A DNA stretch of 59,453 bases from CAZUZD01 sp964624465 (GTDB lineage Bacteria > Planctomycetota > Planctomycetia > Isosphaerales > Isosphaeraceae), in NCBI GenBank assembly GCA_964624465.1, contig CAZUZD010000006.1:1-59453 (forward strand). Reading direction: 5' to 3'. Positions 41,502-48,493 of this stretch are shown one piece after another (the stretch's first letter is position 1; each line of letters starts with the position of its first letter). Below the pieces are notes generated by a model. It had not been told where the DNA came from and did not search any database. It saw only the letters and a program-made list of their open reading frames with translations. The position numbers were made by a program, and so were the translations under genes.

Positions 41502-42773
41502 GTGCTGGTGCGCGCCTTCGACGCCGTCGGGGCCGTGCTGTTCTGGCTCTGGCGGCGGCTGCGGCCGATCCCCGCCTGGCGGGACCCGCACCGGATCCTG
41601 ATCGTCCAGCTCGACCACCTCGGCGACGGCGTGCTCACCACCCCGATGCTCCCCAGGCTCCGGGCAGCCTATCCGGCAGCGCGGATCGACGTGCTGGCCT
41701 CGCTCAGCAACCGCGAGGTCTTCGAGGCCGACCCGCACGTCGATCGCGTACACATCGCCGAGCGGAACTGGTTCGAGCGCCGGGCCTCGGCCTGGGCCCT
41801 CGGGTCGGCCGTCTGGCGGCTTGGTCGGCGCCTGAGGCGGCACGGGTACGACCTGGGGATCGACGTCCGGGGCGACGTCCTGACGCTCCTGGTCCTGACC
41901 CTCGCCGGCGTGCCGCGACGGCTGGGCTGGGCGATGGGCGGCGGCGGGTTCCTGCTGACCGACGAGGTCCGCTGGGTCCTGGGACGCCACGAGGTGGAAT
42001 CGCGACTGGCCCTGCTGCAACGGCTCGGGATCGAGTCGGACGAGCCGGTGCGGGTTGCGGTCGAGGTGACCGAGGAGGATCGCCTCTGCGTCGGCACCCG
42101 ACTGCGCCGCGAATGGCCCGAGCGGTCCACCCGGGCCCCGAGACGGACGGTGCCGGCGGCGGTGGCGGCGGAACGGGTCGCGGGCAGCATCGCGGCCCGC
42201 AGTTCAGGCCGCCCGTTCGACCCCGAGTGGCTGCACGCCGGGCGCTTCGGATCCGAGTTCCCGCTCCTGGCCGTGCATCTGGGGGCCGGGATGAGCGCCA
42301 AGCTCTGGCCGATCCGCCACTGGGACGCACTGCTGGGCCGGTTCCTGGCCGACGGCTGGCGCGTGATCGTGCTGGGCGGAGAGAGCGACCGGGCGATGGG
42401 GCAACGGCTCTCGGCGCACCCGAACCTCCGCGACTGGAGCGGGACCCTGGCGGTGACCGAGACCTCGGCGCTGCTGGAGCGGGCCGACCTGTTCATCGGT
42501 GCCGACTCGGGCCCGGCGCATCTGGCGGCCGCGGCCGGGGTGCCGTCCGTCGTGCTATTCAGCGGCACGAACCGCGTCGGGCAATGGCGGCCGTACTCGC
42601 GGCGCTCGCTGGTGATGCGACACCGGGTCGCGTGCCGGCCGTGTTATCACAAGGCCTGCCCGCTGGCCGACCATCCGTGCCTGACCGGGCTCAAGCCGGA
42701 TCGCGTGTACAGGAATGCCCGCCGCTGGTGGCTGCGAGCTCTCCAGGGCCCCAGCGACACGCGGCGCCGTTGA
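41502..42773 (+). CDS. glycosyltransferase family 9 (heptosyltransferase-like)
   Basis: A GT-B glycosyltransferase of about 423 residues, the last gene of the cluster. ILIVQLDHLGDGVLTTPML is the family 9 start and FIGADSGPAHLAAAAGVPSV, then VLFSGTNRVGQW, is its C-terminal donor-binding signature. LAVHLGAGMSAKLWPIRHW corresponds to the pyrophosphate loop. Family members add heptose or related sugars in lipopolysaccharide cores. A central insertion of about 40 residues (RREWPERSTRAPRRTVPAAV onward) lengthens it over usual members. The start is unclear: GTG 41502 is used; the protein-like ASPRYRYSKWRWR just before it suggests a start further up, such as GTG 41382 (inside the GT4 gene). No in-frame ATG exists near the start. 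Confidence 0.86.
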   Translation: MLVRAFDAVGAVLFWLWRRLRPIPAWRDPHRILIVQLDHLGDGVLTTPMLPRLRAAYPAARIDVLASLSNREVFEADPHVDRVHIAERNWFERRASAWALGSAVWRLGRRLRRHGYDLGIDVRGDVLTLLVLTLAGVPRRLGWAMGGGGFLLTDEVRWVLGRHEVESRLALLQRLGIESDEPVRVAVEVTEEDRLCVGTRLRREWPERSTRAPRRTVPAAVAAERVAGSIAARSSGRPFDPEWLHAGRFGSEFPLLAVHLGAGMSAKLWPIRHWDALLGRFLADGWRVIVLGGESDRAMGQRLSAHPNLRDWSGTLAVTETSALLERADLFIGADSGPAHLAAAAGVPSVVLFSGTNRVGQWRPYSRRSLVMRHRVACRPCYHKACPLADHPCLTGLKPDRVYRNARRWWLRALQGPSDTRRR

Positions 42774-42801
42774 GGCTGGCGTTTCAAGCTCCACCCGGAT
42801 C

Positions 42802-43668
42802 TCAGGGCACGTCGCCCGCATCGGCCAGCGTGAAGTGACCGGGTCCGGCCGTCCGCAGCGCGTGCTTCAGGCACTGGATGCTCTCGTAGGCGATCCGCTC
42901 CGCACCGGGCTTGTAGTCGAAGACCTCGACCGAGACCCAGCGGTCGTAGCCCGAGGCGGCCAGCGCCCGCATGATCGGGCCGAACTCGACCTCGCCCATG
43001 CCGGGTCCGAGCAGGTTCGTGTCCTGGGCGTGGAAGTGGCCGGCCTCGTCGGCGTGCTTGGCGATCAGCTCGGTGACCGAGCCGCCAGGGTCGCTCGACA
43101 TCGCCTTCACGTCCAGGTGCAGCTTGAAGTGCGGGTGATCGATCCGCCGCAGCAGCACCTCGGCCTCGGCGATCGAATTCAGGAAGTCGGTCTCCGACGG
43201 GGCCAGCGGCTCCAGGCAGAGATCCACCCCGAGCGCCCCGATGGCCGGCATGGCGGCCTCGAACACCTGGGTCGCGAAGTCGACGGCCTGGTGCCGGGTC
43301 ACGCCCGGCAGCAGGTTCCGCTGCTTGGGGGAGCCGAAGACCATCAGGGTGCCCCCGAGGTCCCGGGTGGCCTCGGCCAGGGCCACCAGGTACTCGGCCG
43401 TCTGGCGCCGGACCTCGGCGTCGGGCGAGGTGAGGTAGAAGCCCTCGGTGTGGGCGAGCAGCCAGTGCAGTCCGATCGTCTCGAGCCCGGCATCCTCGAT
43501 CGTCTGGCGGATCTCCCGCCGCCGCCAGCCGGGCAGGTCGGTGATCCGGGGGGCGAGCGTGAACGGGGCGAGCTCGATGCCCTCGTAACCGAGGTCGCGG
43601 GCCGTCCGGCAGACGCGCCCCAGGTCCCAGCCCTCGAACAGCTCGTTGCAGATTCCCAGTCGGATCAT
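42802..43668 (-). CDS. sugar phosphate isomerase/epimerase-type TIM barrel
   Basis: A 288-residue cytosolic protein of the xylose isomerase-like family. It starts MIRLGICNELFEGWDLGRVC. Metal-site residues appear in VDLCLEPLAPSE (Glu), KLHLDVKAMSS (Asp), GHFHAQDTN (His and Asp) and WVSVEVFDYKPG (Glu), the complete and canonical set, so an active enzyme is likely. Possible reactions include epimerisation of ketoses or isomerisation of inositol-derived sugars; the substrate is unknown. It is convergent with the last glycan-cluster gene (28 bp apart) and downstream of folD on the same strand (96 bp gap). It is more distant from the pair at 33265 and 34145 than they are in layout, so it is not a recent duplicate. 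Confidence 0.88.
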   Translation of the reverse strand: MIRLGICNELFEGWDLGRVCRTARDLGYEGIELAPFTLAPRITDLPGWRRREIRQTIEDAGLETIGLHWLLAHTEGFYLTSPDAEVRRQTAEYLVALAEATRDLGGTLMVFGSPKQRNLLPGVTRHQAVDFATQVFEAAMPAIGALGVDLCLEPLAPSETDFLNSIAEAEVLLRRIDHPHFKLHLDVKAMSSDPGGSVTELIAKHADEAGHFHAQDTNLLGPGMGEVEFGPIMRALAASGYDRWVSVEVFDYKPGAERIAYESIQCLKHALRTAGPGHFTLADAGDVP

Positions 43669-43764
43669 CGCTCGGACTCGTCTCGCGTCGGGTGGGGAGA
43701 ATCGTCCCGAGTCGCCGCGGGACTTTGATCGGAGGGCGGCCGTGACGATCGGACCGGGCGGGGC

Positions 43765-44646
43765 TCAGCCGGTCGTCGTGGCTTCGGCCTGGAGGCGGGC
43801 AGCGAGGAGCGTATTCTTGAGGAGCATGGCGACGGTCATCGGGCCCACCCCGCCCGGCACGGGCGAGATGGCTCCGGCCACGGGCGCGACCTCCACGAAG
43901 GCCACATCCCCGCAAAGACTTCCGTCGGCGCGCCGGTGGATGCCCACGTCGATGACCGTGGCCCCCGGCTTGATCCAGTCCCGCCGCACCTGCTCGGGCC
44001 GCCCGACGGCGGCGATCAGGATGTCTGCCTCGCGGGCGACCGCGGCCGGGTCGGAGGTCGCGGTGTGGCAGACGGTGACCGTCGCGTCGCCGCCGGGGCC
44101 CTTCTGCATCAGGAGCAGTGCCACCGGCTTTCCAACGATGTTCGAGCGGCCGAGGACCACCGCCTTCGCCCCTCGCGTCGTCACCCCGGCGTCGACGAGC
44201 ATGGTCTGGATGCCCAGTGGGGTGCACGGCACGAAGCGGGGCCGGCCGATGGTCAGCAGTCCCACGTTCTCGGGGTGAAAGCCGTCGACATCCTTGCGCG
44301 GGTCAATCCGTTCGATGACCCGAGACTCGTCGATCTGGGGCGGCAGCGGCAGCTGGACCAGGATGCCGTGGACCGCCGGGTCGGCGTTCAGGGCATCGAT
44401 CAGGTCGAGCAGTTCCGACTCGGAGACGTCGGCCGGCAGCCGCCGCAGGTCGTCGCGCATCCCGGCGCCGCGGCAGGCCGACCGCTTGTTTCGCACATAC
44501 ACTTCACTGGCGGGCGACTCGCCGACCAGCACCGCCGTGAGGCCCGGGAGGATGCCAGTGGCGGCGCGAAAAGCGGCCACCTCGGTGGCCAGCTCCGCGC
44601 GGACCCGTTCGGCCAACCGCTTGCCATCCAGGATCTGGGCCGCCAC
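43765..44646 (-). CDS. folD: methylenetetrahydrofolate dehydrogenase/methenyltetrahydrofolate cyclohydrolase
   Basis: Bifunctional one-carbon enzyme: oxidises 5,10-methylene-THF with NADP+ and hydrolyses the methenyl product to 10-formyl-THF. The 293 residues match the family. ASEVYVRNKRSACRGAGM carries the catalytic Tyr and Lys (YVRNK). GILVQLPLPPQ and DPRKDVDGFHPENVG are the substrate and subunit motifs. VVLGRSNIVGKPVALLLM binds NADP. VIDVGIHRRADG and GGVGPMTVAMLL close the protein. The frame runs up to 44709, but the conserved part begins VAAQILDGKRLAE at GTG 44646, which has GAGG at 8 bp spacing, so GTG is chosen. A candidate promoter lies at 44741-44713. Divergent from the MATE gene at 44757. 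Confidence 0.96.
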   Translation of the reverse strand: MAAQILDGKRLAERVRAELATEVAAFRAATGILPGLTAVLVGESPASEVYVRNKRSACRGAGMRDDLRRLPADVSESELLDLIDALNADPAVHGILVQLPLPPQIDESRVIERIDPRKDVDGFHPENVGLLTIGRPRFVPCTPLGIQTMLVDAGVTTRGAKAVVLGRSNIVGKPVALLLMQKGPGGDATVTVCHTATSDPAAVAREADILIAAVGRPEQVRRDWIKPGATVIDVGIHRRADGSLCGDVAFVEVAPVAGAISPVPGGVGPMTVAMLLKNTLLAARLQAEATTTG

Positions 44647-44674
44647 GATCGCTACCTCTTCAGGATCTGGGCCG
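44629..44674. repeat. 14-bp direct repeat at the folD start
   Basis: CAGGATCTGGGCCG occurs at 44629-44642, inside the first codons of folD, and again at 44661-44674, just upstream of its ribosome site. The copies are 32 bp apart and identical. It looks like a small local duplication. Confidence 0.6.
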
Positions 44675-44712
44675 GGCCGAACAGTCCCCCTGCGGGAGCG
44701 GCCAGACACTTC

Positions 44713-44741
44713 AGTTTACGACACGGGACCGGCCCGAGAAA
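44713..44741 (-). promoter_or_regulatory. candidate promoter of folD
   Basis: On the minus strand TTTCTC (44741-44736), a 17 bp spacer and TAAACT (44718-44713). The -35 is weak. Start of transcription near 44706 gives a leader of about 60 bases to GTG 44646. Confidence 0.4.
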
Positions 44742-44756
44742 GTCGAAGCCCAGGCG

Positions 44757-46163
44757 ATGTCGGACGATGCGCACTCAGGAACCGAATGCCCGCGGGCCGG
44801 GGGGCTGGCGAACTCACCGGGGCGTTCAGTGCGCCGCCAGGTCGTGTGGCTGGCCGTACCGGTCCTGCTCGAGCAGTTCCTGCTGTACCTGGTGGGGCTC
44901 TCCGACACCTTCCTGACCGGTCGGTATCTGCACGTCGAGCAGCTCGCCGCGGTCACGGTCTGCAGCTACGTGGTCTGGTTCCTGACCAGCACCCTCATGA
45001 TCGTCTCGACCGGTGCCACAGCCCTGGTGGCGCGTCGGATCGGTGCGGGTGAGCCGGACCAGGCCGACCGGATCACCGTTCAGGCGCTCGGTCTTGCTCT
45101 GGGCTTCGGAACCCTGCTGGCGGTGGGCGGGGTGGTCGGGGCTCCCTGGATCGCCAGGGCCTTGCAGCTGCGCGATCGGCCGGCAGCCGAGGCGGTGGGA
45201 TTCCTGCAGATCGTGCTGATGGCCATGCCGCTGATCGCGTGCCTGACAGTCGGAAACGCCTGCCTCCGTGGAGCGGGCGACACCCGGACCGGGTTGCGGG
45301 TCATGGCGGTGGTCAACGTCGTCAACATCAGCCTGTCCTGGGCCAGCGCCACGGGCTGGTGGCTGTTCCCGAGGCTCGGCCTGCGGGGCATTGCGCTGGG
45401 GACCTCCGTCGCCGAGGCGCTGGGGGGGCTGATCATCCTCGGGGTCCTGATCCGCGGCCGGGCGGGGGTCCGGGTCGTCTGGCGCGGGGCCCGACCGGAC
45501 CGCGAGCTCCTGCGGCGCATCCTGCGGATCAGCCTGCCGGCAGCCGGCGAGAGCCTGACCAACGGCCTGTGCCAGCTCTGGTTCCTGGGGCTGATCAACC
45601 GGCTCGGGGAGACGGCGACGGCGGCACACGGGGTGGCGATCCGGTGTGAGTCGATTGCCTTCCTGCTGGTCGGCGCGTTCGCCGTCTCGGCCAGCACGCT
45701 CACCGGCCAGTACCTCGGAGCCGCCCGACCGGACCTCGCCCGTCGGGCCGCGATGCACTCGTGGGGCCTGGGGGTGGCCGTGCTGAGCGCGCTGGGCGTG
45801 GTGCTCTTCGGCCTGGCCGGGCCGATGTTCGCGCTGTTCCTGGGCGGCGATCAGCCGGGGGTCGCCGCGATCGGCACGCCCGTGCTGCGGCTGGTGGCCT
45901 TCGCGCTGCCGGCCCTGGCGACGATCAATGTCCTGGGTGGAGCCCTGCGGGGAGCCGGCGAGACGCGGTGGCCCTGGATCGTGGTGCTGACCGGTTACCT
46001 GGGCGTCCGGCTCCCGCTGACGTACCTGCTCGCGGGCCAGGCGGCCGACCCGGGGACCGGTCTGCTGGGCGCGTGGATCGCCATGTTCATCGACCTGCAC
46101 CTGCGAGCCCTGATGATCGCGGGCCGGTTTCTCCAGGGCCGCTGGCGCTCGATCCGGATCTGA
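44757..46163 (+). CDS. MATE-family efflux transporter
   Basis: A 468-residue inner-membrane protein with about 12 hydrophobic helices and the two-fold repeat of MATE transporters, which export drugs, cationic compounds or lipid-linked molecules against H+ or Na+. Each half starts with a P-x-x-x-E-type stretch: VRRQVVWLAVPVLLEQFLLY in the first and ILRISLPAAGESLTNGLCQL in the second. Further family features are AALSDTFL-like LVGLSDTFLTGRYLHVEQLA, GNACLRGAGDTRTGLRVM and NVLGGALRGAGETRWPWIVV. Substrate unknown. ATG 44757 has only a weak AGGCG ribosome site. Divergent from folD and convergent with the STAS gene. Confidence 0.92.
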   Translation: MSDDAHSGTECPRAGGLANSPGRSVRRQVVWLAVPVLLEQFLLYLVGLSDTFLTGRYLHVEQLAAVTVCSYVVWFLTSTLMIVSTGATALVARRIGAGEPDQADRITVQALGLALGFGTLLAVGGVVGAPWIARALQLRDRPAAEAVGFLQIVLMAMPLIACLTVGNACLRGAGDTRTGLRVMAVVNVVNISLSWASATGWWLFPRLGLRGIALGTSVAEALGGLIILGVLIRGRAGVRVVWRGARPDRELLRRILRISLPAAGESLTNGLCQLWFLGLINRLGETATAAHGVAIRCESIAFLLVGAFAVSASTLTGQYLGAARPDLARRAAMHSWGLGVAVLSALGVVLFGLAGPMFALFLGGDQPGVAAIGTPVLRLVAFALPALATINVLGGALRGAGETRWPWIVVLTGYLGVRLPLTYLLAGQAADPGTGLLGAWIAMFIDLHLRALMIAGRFLQGRWRSIRI

Positions 46164-46198
46164 CCCGGATCGGGCGGTCGCCGGCGTGGAGCCGGAGC

Positions 46199-46663
46199 TC
46201 AGCCGGTCGGATCGGGCCGCGAGCGGCCCCGGCGCAAGGGGGGTGCCGAACCGATCCGCGGGGCCGCCGGAGCCGCCGTGGCATCGTCGCCGGAGCGGGG
46301 CGGCTCGGCCGTGGCAGTCCCCTTGTGGGCCAGATCGAGGGCGGCCTCGGCGGTGTCGGCGAAACCGAAGAGCGGCAGGAGCTGGCTGACGCGGAAGACT
46401 TCCACGACGTTGGGCTCGACCTGGTGGAAGATCACCCGGGCGCCCTTGCGACGGAGCGAGACGAAGCCGCCCAGGGCCGAGGAGCCGGCGTAGCCGACGC
46501 CACGCATGTCGATGACCACGACTGGCTTACCGCCGCGCTGCACGTGAGCCTCGAAGAGGCTGCGAAGCTCCAGCACCGGGTTCGGATCGAGGCGATGACA
46601 GTCCCAGAATTCCGCCAGGAGCAGGCCGTCCTGCTCGCGGACTTCCACCGAGGGCTTCAGCAT
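46199..46663 (-). CDS. STAS-domain protein (anti-sigma-factor antagonist type)
   Basis: A 154-residue cytosolic protein. Residues 5-105 read as a STAS domain: VEVREQDGLLLAEFWD, the strand PVVVIDMRGVGYAGSSALGG with the Ser-Ser at the usual phosphorylation site of SpoIIAA/RsbV proteins, then KGARVIFHQVEPNVVEVFRV and LLPLFGFADTAEAAL. The last 45 residues are Ala/Pro/Arg-rich low complexity. No kinase or anti-sigma partner lies nearby. ATG 46663 starts the domain; a GTG 36 residues earlier (46771) is possible because the promoter at 46875-46847 would leave a long leader to 46663. Convergent with the MATE gene; divergent from the DUF1573 gene. Confidence 0.85.
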   Translation of the reverse strand: MLKPSVEVREQDGLLLAEFWDCHRLDPNPVLELRSLFEAHVQRGGKPVVVIDMRGVGYAGSSALGGFVSLRRKGARVIFHQVEPNVVEVFRVSQLLPLFGFADTAEAALDLAHKGTATAEPPRSGDDATAAPAAPRIGSAPPLRRGRSRPDPTG

Positions 46664-46846
46664 GACGAAGACCAATCCCGCGCCGGCCGGCGCGGTCCGA
46701 AGGAGAGGCAGGCTCTGGGGCAACTCGACCGCCGCGACCGGGAATCCCGAGCGATCCGTCGCGGTGATCACGGTTCGGAACTCGAGTGTACGCAGGAACC
46801 GGTCCGCGGTGACTTCGCTCCCCAGATCTCAAGATTGTTCGGCCTG

Positions 46847-46875
46847 ATCCTACCGTCGCCGCGATTCGCTCACAA
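46847..46875 (-). promoter_or_regulatory. candidate promoter of the STAS gene
   Basis: On the minus strand TTGTGA (46875-46870), a 17 bp spacer and TAGGAT (46852-46847). Start of transcription near 46840. Confidence 0.55.
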
Positions 46876-47039
46876 CGCAGGCCACCGGCCCCGGACCGGC
46901 CAGCGCGACTGGGCCCGATCGCGAGCCTCGGAGTCGGGATGCGCTCGTGCGCAGGCTCCTGCGCGGTGGGGGCCGCAGCGACCGCCACCGACGCCGGGGG
47001 ACCGGATCATTCGGATGCGCTATCCCGCATCCGGGGAAA

Positions 47040-47048
47040 TGCTATAAT
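47040..47048 (+). promoter_or_regulatory. extended -10 promoter of the DUF1573 gene
   Basis: TGCTATAAT (47040-47048) is a perfect -10 hexamer with the TGn extension. No clear -35 lies 17 bp upstream. The leader to ATG 47143 would be about 88 bases. Confidence 0.6.
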
Positions 47049-47142
47049 TCCGGCGAACGGGCGCGAGCCCGAGGTCGGGGGGCACCCGGCGAGCCGCCCG
47101 CCACCTCGCTCCTTCGTCGAGTCGATTGAGAGGGGTCCGTCC

Positions 47143-48135
47143 ATGCGTCGAGCCGTCCTGCTGTCGGTCGTCCTGCTCGCGGTGGGCTCCCCGGGCGTCT
47201 GGGCGCAAAACTGGGCAGATACGGTCTTTCCAGACGCAGCCCACGACTTCGGGACCGTCGCCCGCGGCTCGAAGATCAAGCACTCGTTTCGCCTGGTCAA
47301 CACGACCAACGCCGCGATTCACATCGCTGGCTGGACGACCAAGTGCGGTTGCACCGACGTGAAGGTGGGCGCGCGGGATATCCCGCCCGGGACCCAGACC
47401 TTCGTCGAGGCGACCATCGACACGACGAAGTTCCAGGGCTACAAGGCCTCGGGCCTGACCTTGAACTTCGACCGGCCCGGCCCGGCGTCGAAGGACCTGA
47501 ACCTGACCTGCTTCATCCGGGGCGACGTGACGCTGAGCCCGGGCTCCGTCGACTTCGGCCAGGTCGGGCGCTCCGCCGGTGGCACGCAGGTCCTGGAGCT
47601 CAACTACGCCGGCGGCACGGCCAACTGGGGCGTCACCAAGATCCAGACCCTCACCGACCTGCTCACGGTCCGCCTCGAGGAGGTGCCCGGCACGCGCTCC
47701 GGGGGCTCGGTGCGGTATCGCCTCAACGCCGTGCTCAAGCCGGGGGCCCCGGTCGGATACTTCAAGGAGGAGATCACCCTCCAGACCAATGACAGCTCGG
47801 CCCCCAGCATCCCGATCTCGGTCTCGGCGAACGTCCAGGGCGCGGTGGTCCTCACCCCGTCGATCCTGACGCTCGGTTCGATCAAGGCCGGCCAGGTCGT
47901 GAAGCGCGAGATCCTGGTGCGGGGTGCCAAGCCGTTCGTGATCAAGAAGGGCGTGTCCAAGGACGAGCTGCTCACCATCGAGAATCCTTCGACCGCCGCC
48001 GCCCCGCTCCAGAAGTTGACGATCGCGCTCAAGGCCCCCGACCGCCCTGGCCCGTATCACGGCATCCTCGAGATCGAGACCGACCTCGAGGACACCCCGG
48101 CCCGGCTCTCGGCCTTCGCCACGATCGTCCCCTGA
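47143..48135 (+). CDS. exported DUF1573-type protein
   Basis: A 330-residue exported protein. The signal peptide is residues 1-22 (MRRAVLLSVVLLAVGSPGVWA). Residues about 30-120 match the DUF1573 pattern: AAHDFGTVARGSKIKHSFRL, NTTNAAIHIAGWTTKCGCTD with the paired cysteines CGC, then VEATIDTTKFQGY. Two more immunoglobulin-like beta units follow (LSPGSVDFGQVGRSAGGTQV and LTPSILTLGSIKAGQVVKRE), each starting with the same P-x-x-D/T-F/L-G pattern, so the protein is probably three linked sandwiches. Such proteins are common in planctomycete envelopes; the role is unknown. AGAGGGG lies about 9 bp before ATG 47143. An extended -10 box is at 47040. A strong hairpin follows. Confidence 0.88.
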   Translation: MRRAVLLSVVLLAVGSPGVWAQNWADTVFPDAAHDFGTVARGSKIKHSFRLVNTTNAAIHIAGWTTKCGCTDVKVGARDIPPGTQTFVEATIDTTKFQGYKASGLTLNFDRPGPASKDLNLTCFIRGDVTLSPGSVDFGQVGRSAGGTQVLELNYAGGTANWGVTKIQTLTDLLTVRLEEVPGTRSGGSVRYRLNAVLKPGAPVGYFKEEITLQTNDSSAPSIPISVSANVQGAVVLTPSILTLGSIKAGQVVKREILVRGAKPFVIKKGVSKDELLTIENPSTAAAPLQKLTIALKAPDRPGPYHGILEIETDLEDTPARLSAFATIVP

Positions 48136-48162
48136 CCGCGTCCGATCTTTCCGCTCACGGTC

Positions 48163-48200
48163 CGAGCCGGCGACCGCCACAGCAGGCGATCGTCGGCTCG
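48163..48200 (+). terminator. long hairpin after the DUF1573 gene
   Basis: CGAGCCGGCGACCGCC (48163-48178) pairs over 16 positions with GGCGATCGTCGGCTCG (48185-48200), two of them G-U pairs, with the loop ACAGCA. It starts 28 bp after the stop codon. No T tract. Confidence 0.6.
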
Positions 48201-48382
48201 TGCCGTTGTCCGTCCGGAGCAAAGCCGACCGACGCTCGGGGCCAACGAGTGGGCCCGCTCCGGAGCATCGAGTCGGCAATCAGGCCCCCAGGGTCAGCTG
48301 GGGAGGCCTGGGAGGCAGGCAAGGACGGGCGGCCCAGGCAATCTGGCCGGATGGGTCAATCGCCGGGGTGGGGTGGGCGGCG

Positions 48383-48412
48383 TTGACAAGGTCGGGGCCG
48401 GTGACTTAGGCT
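48383..48412 (+). promoter_or_regulatory. candidate promoter of the 48494 glycosyltransferase gene
   Basis: TTGACA (48383-48388) is followed after 18 bp by TAGGCT (48407-48412). Start of transcription near 48419, with a leader of about 75 bases. Confidence 0.6.
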
Positions 48413-48493
48413 CACGCCCCGGATGACGCCCGGGGAGCGCCGCAGGAGGGGGCGTCACCGGTCGGGATCCAGGGCTGAGGATCGGGGGCCTCG

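Larger units (their letters stand above)
46664..47142. other. intergenic region between the STAS and DUF1573 genes
   Basis: This 479 bp region is the divergent upstream space of two genes. It contains a minus-strand promoter (46875-46847) and a plus-strand extended -10 promoter (47040-47048). The 108 bp nearest the STAS gene could be coding if GTG 46771 is used. The stretch 46880-47030 shows no gene, RNA or repeat that I can recognise. Confidence 0.4.
48136..48493. other. intergenic region between DUF1573 and the second glycosyltransferase gene
   Basis: This 358 bp region holds the hairpin at 48163-48200 that ends the DUF1573 unit and the promoter at 48383-48412 for the next gene. The stretch between them (48201-48380) has G-rich, T-poor sequence and shows no gene or RNA that I recognise. 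Confidence 0.4.

Noticed and set aside
44826..46100. 424-residue minus-strand frame under the MATE gene
   Set aside because: Gln/Arg/His-rich shadow of a clear 12-helix transporter.
48201..48380. Possible small RNA or riboswitch in the intergenic region before the 48494 gene
   Set aside because: No conserved riboswitch core or stable fold with flanking promoter and terminator could be recognised.
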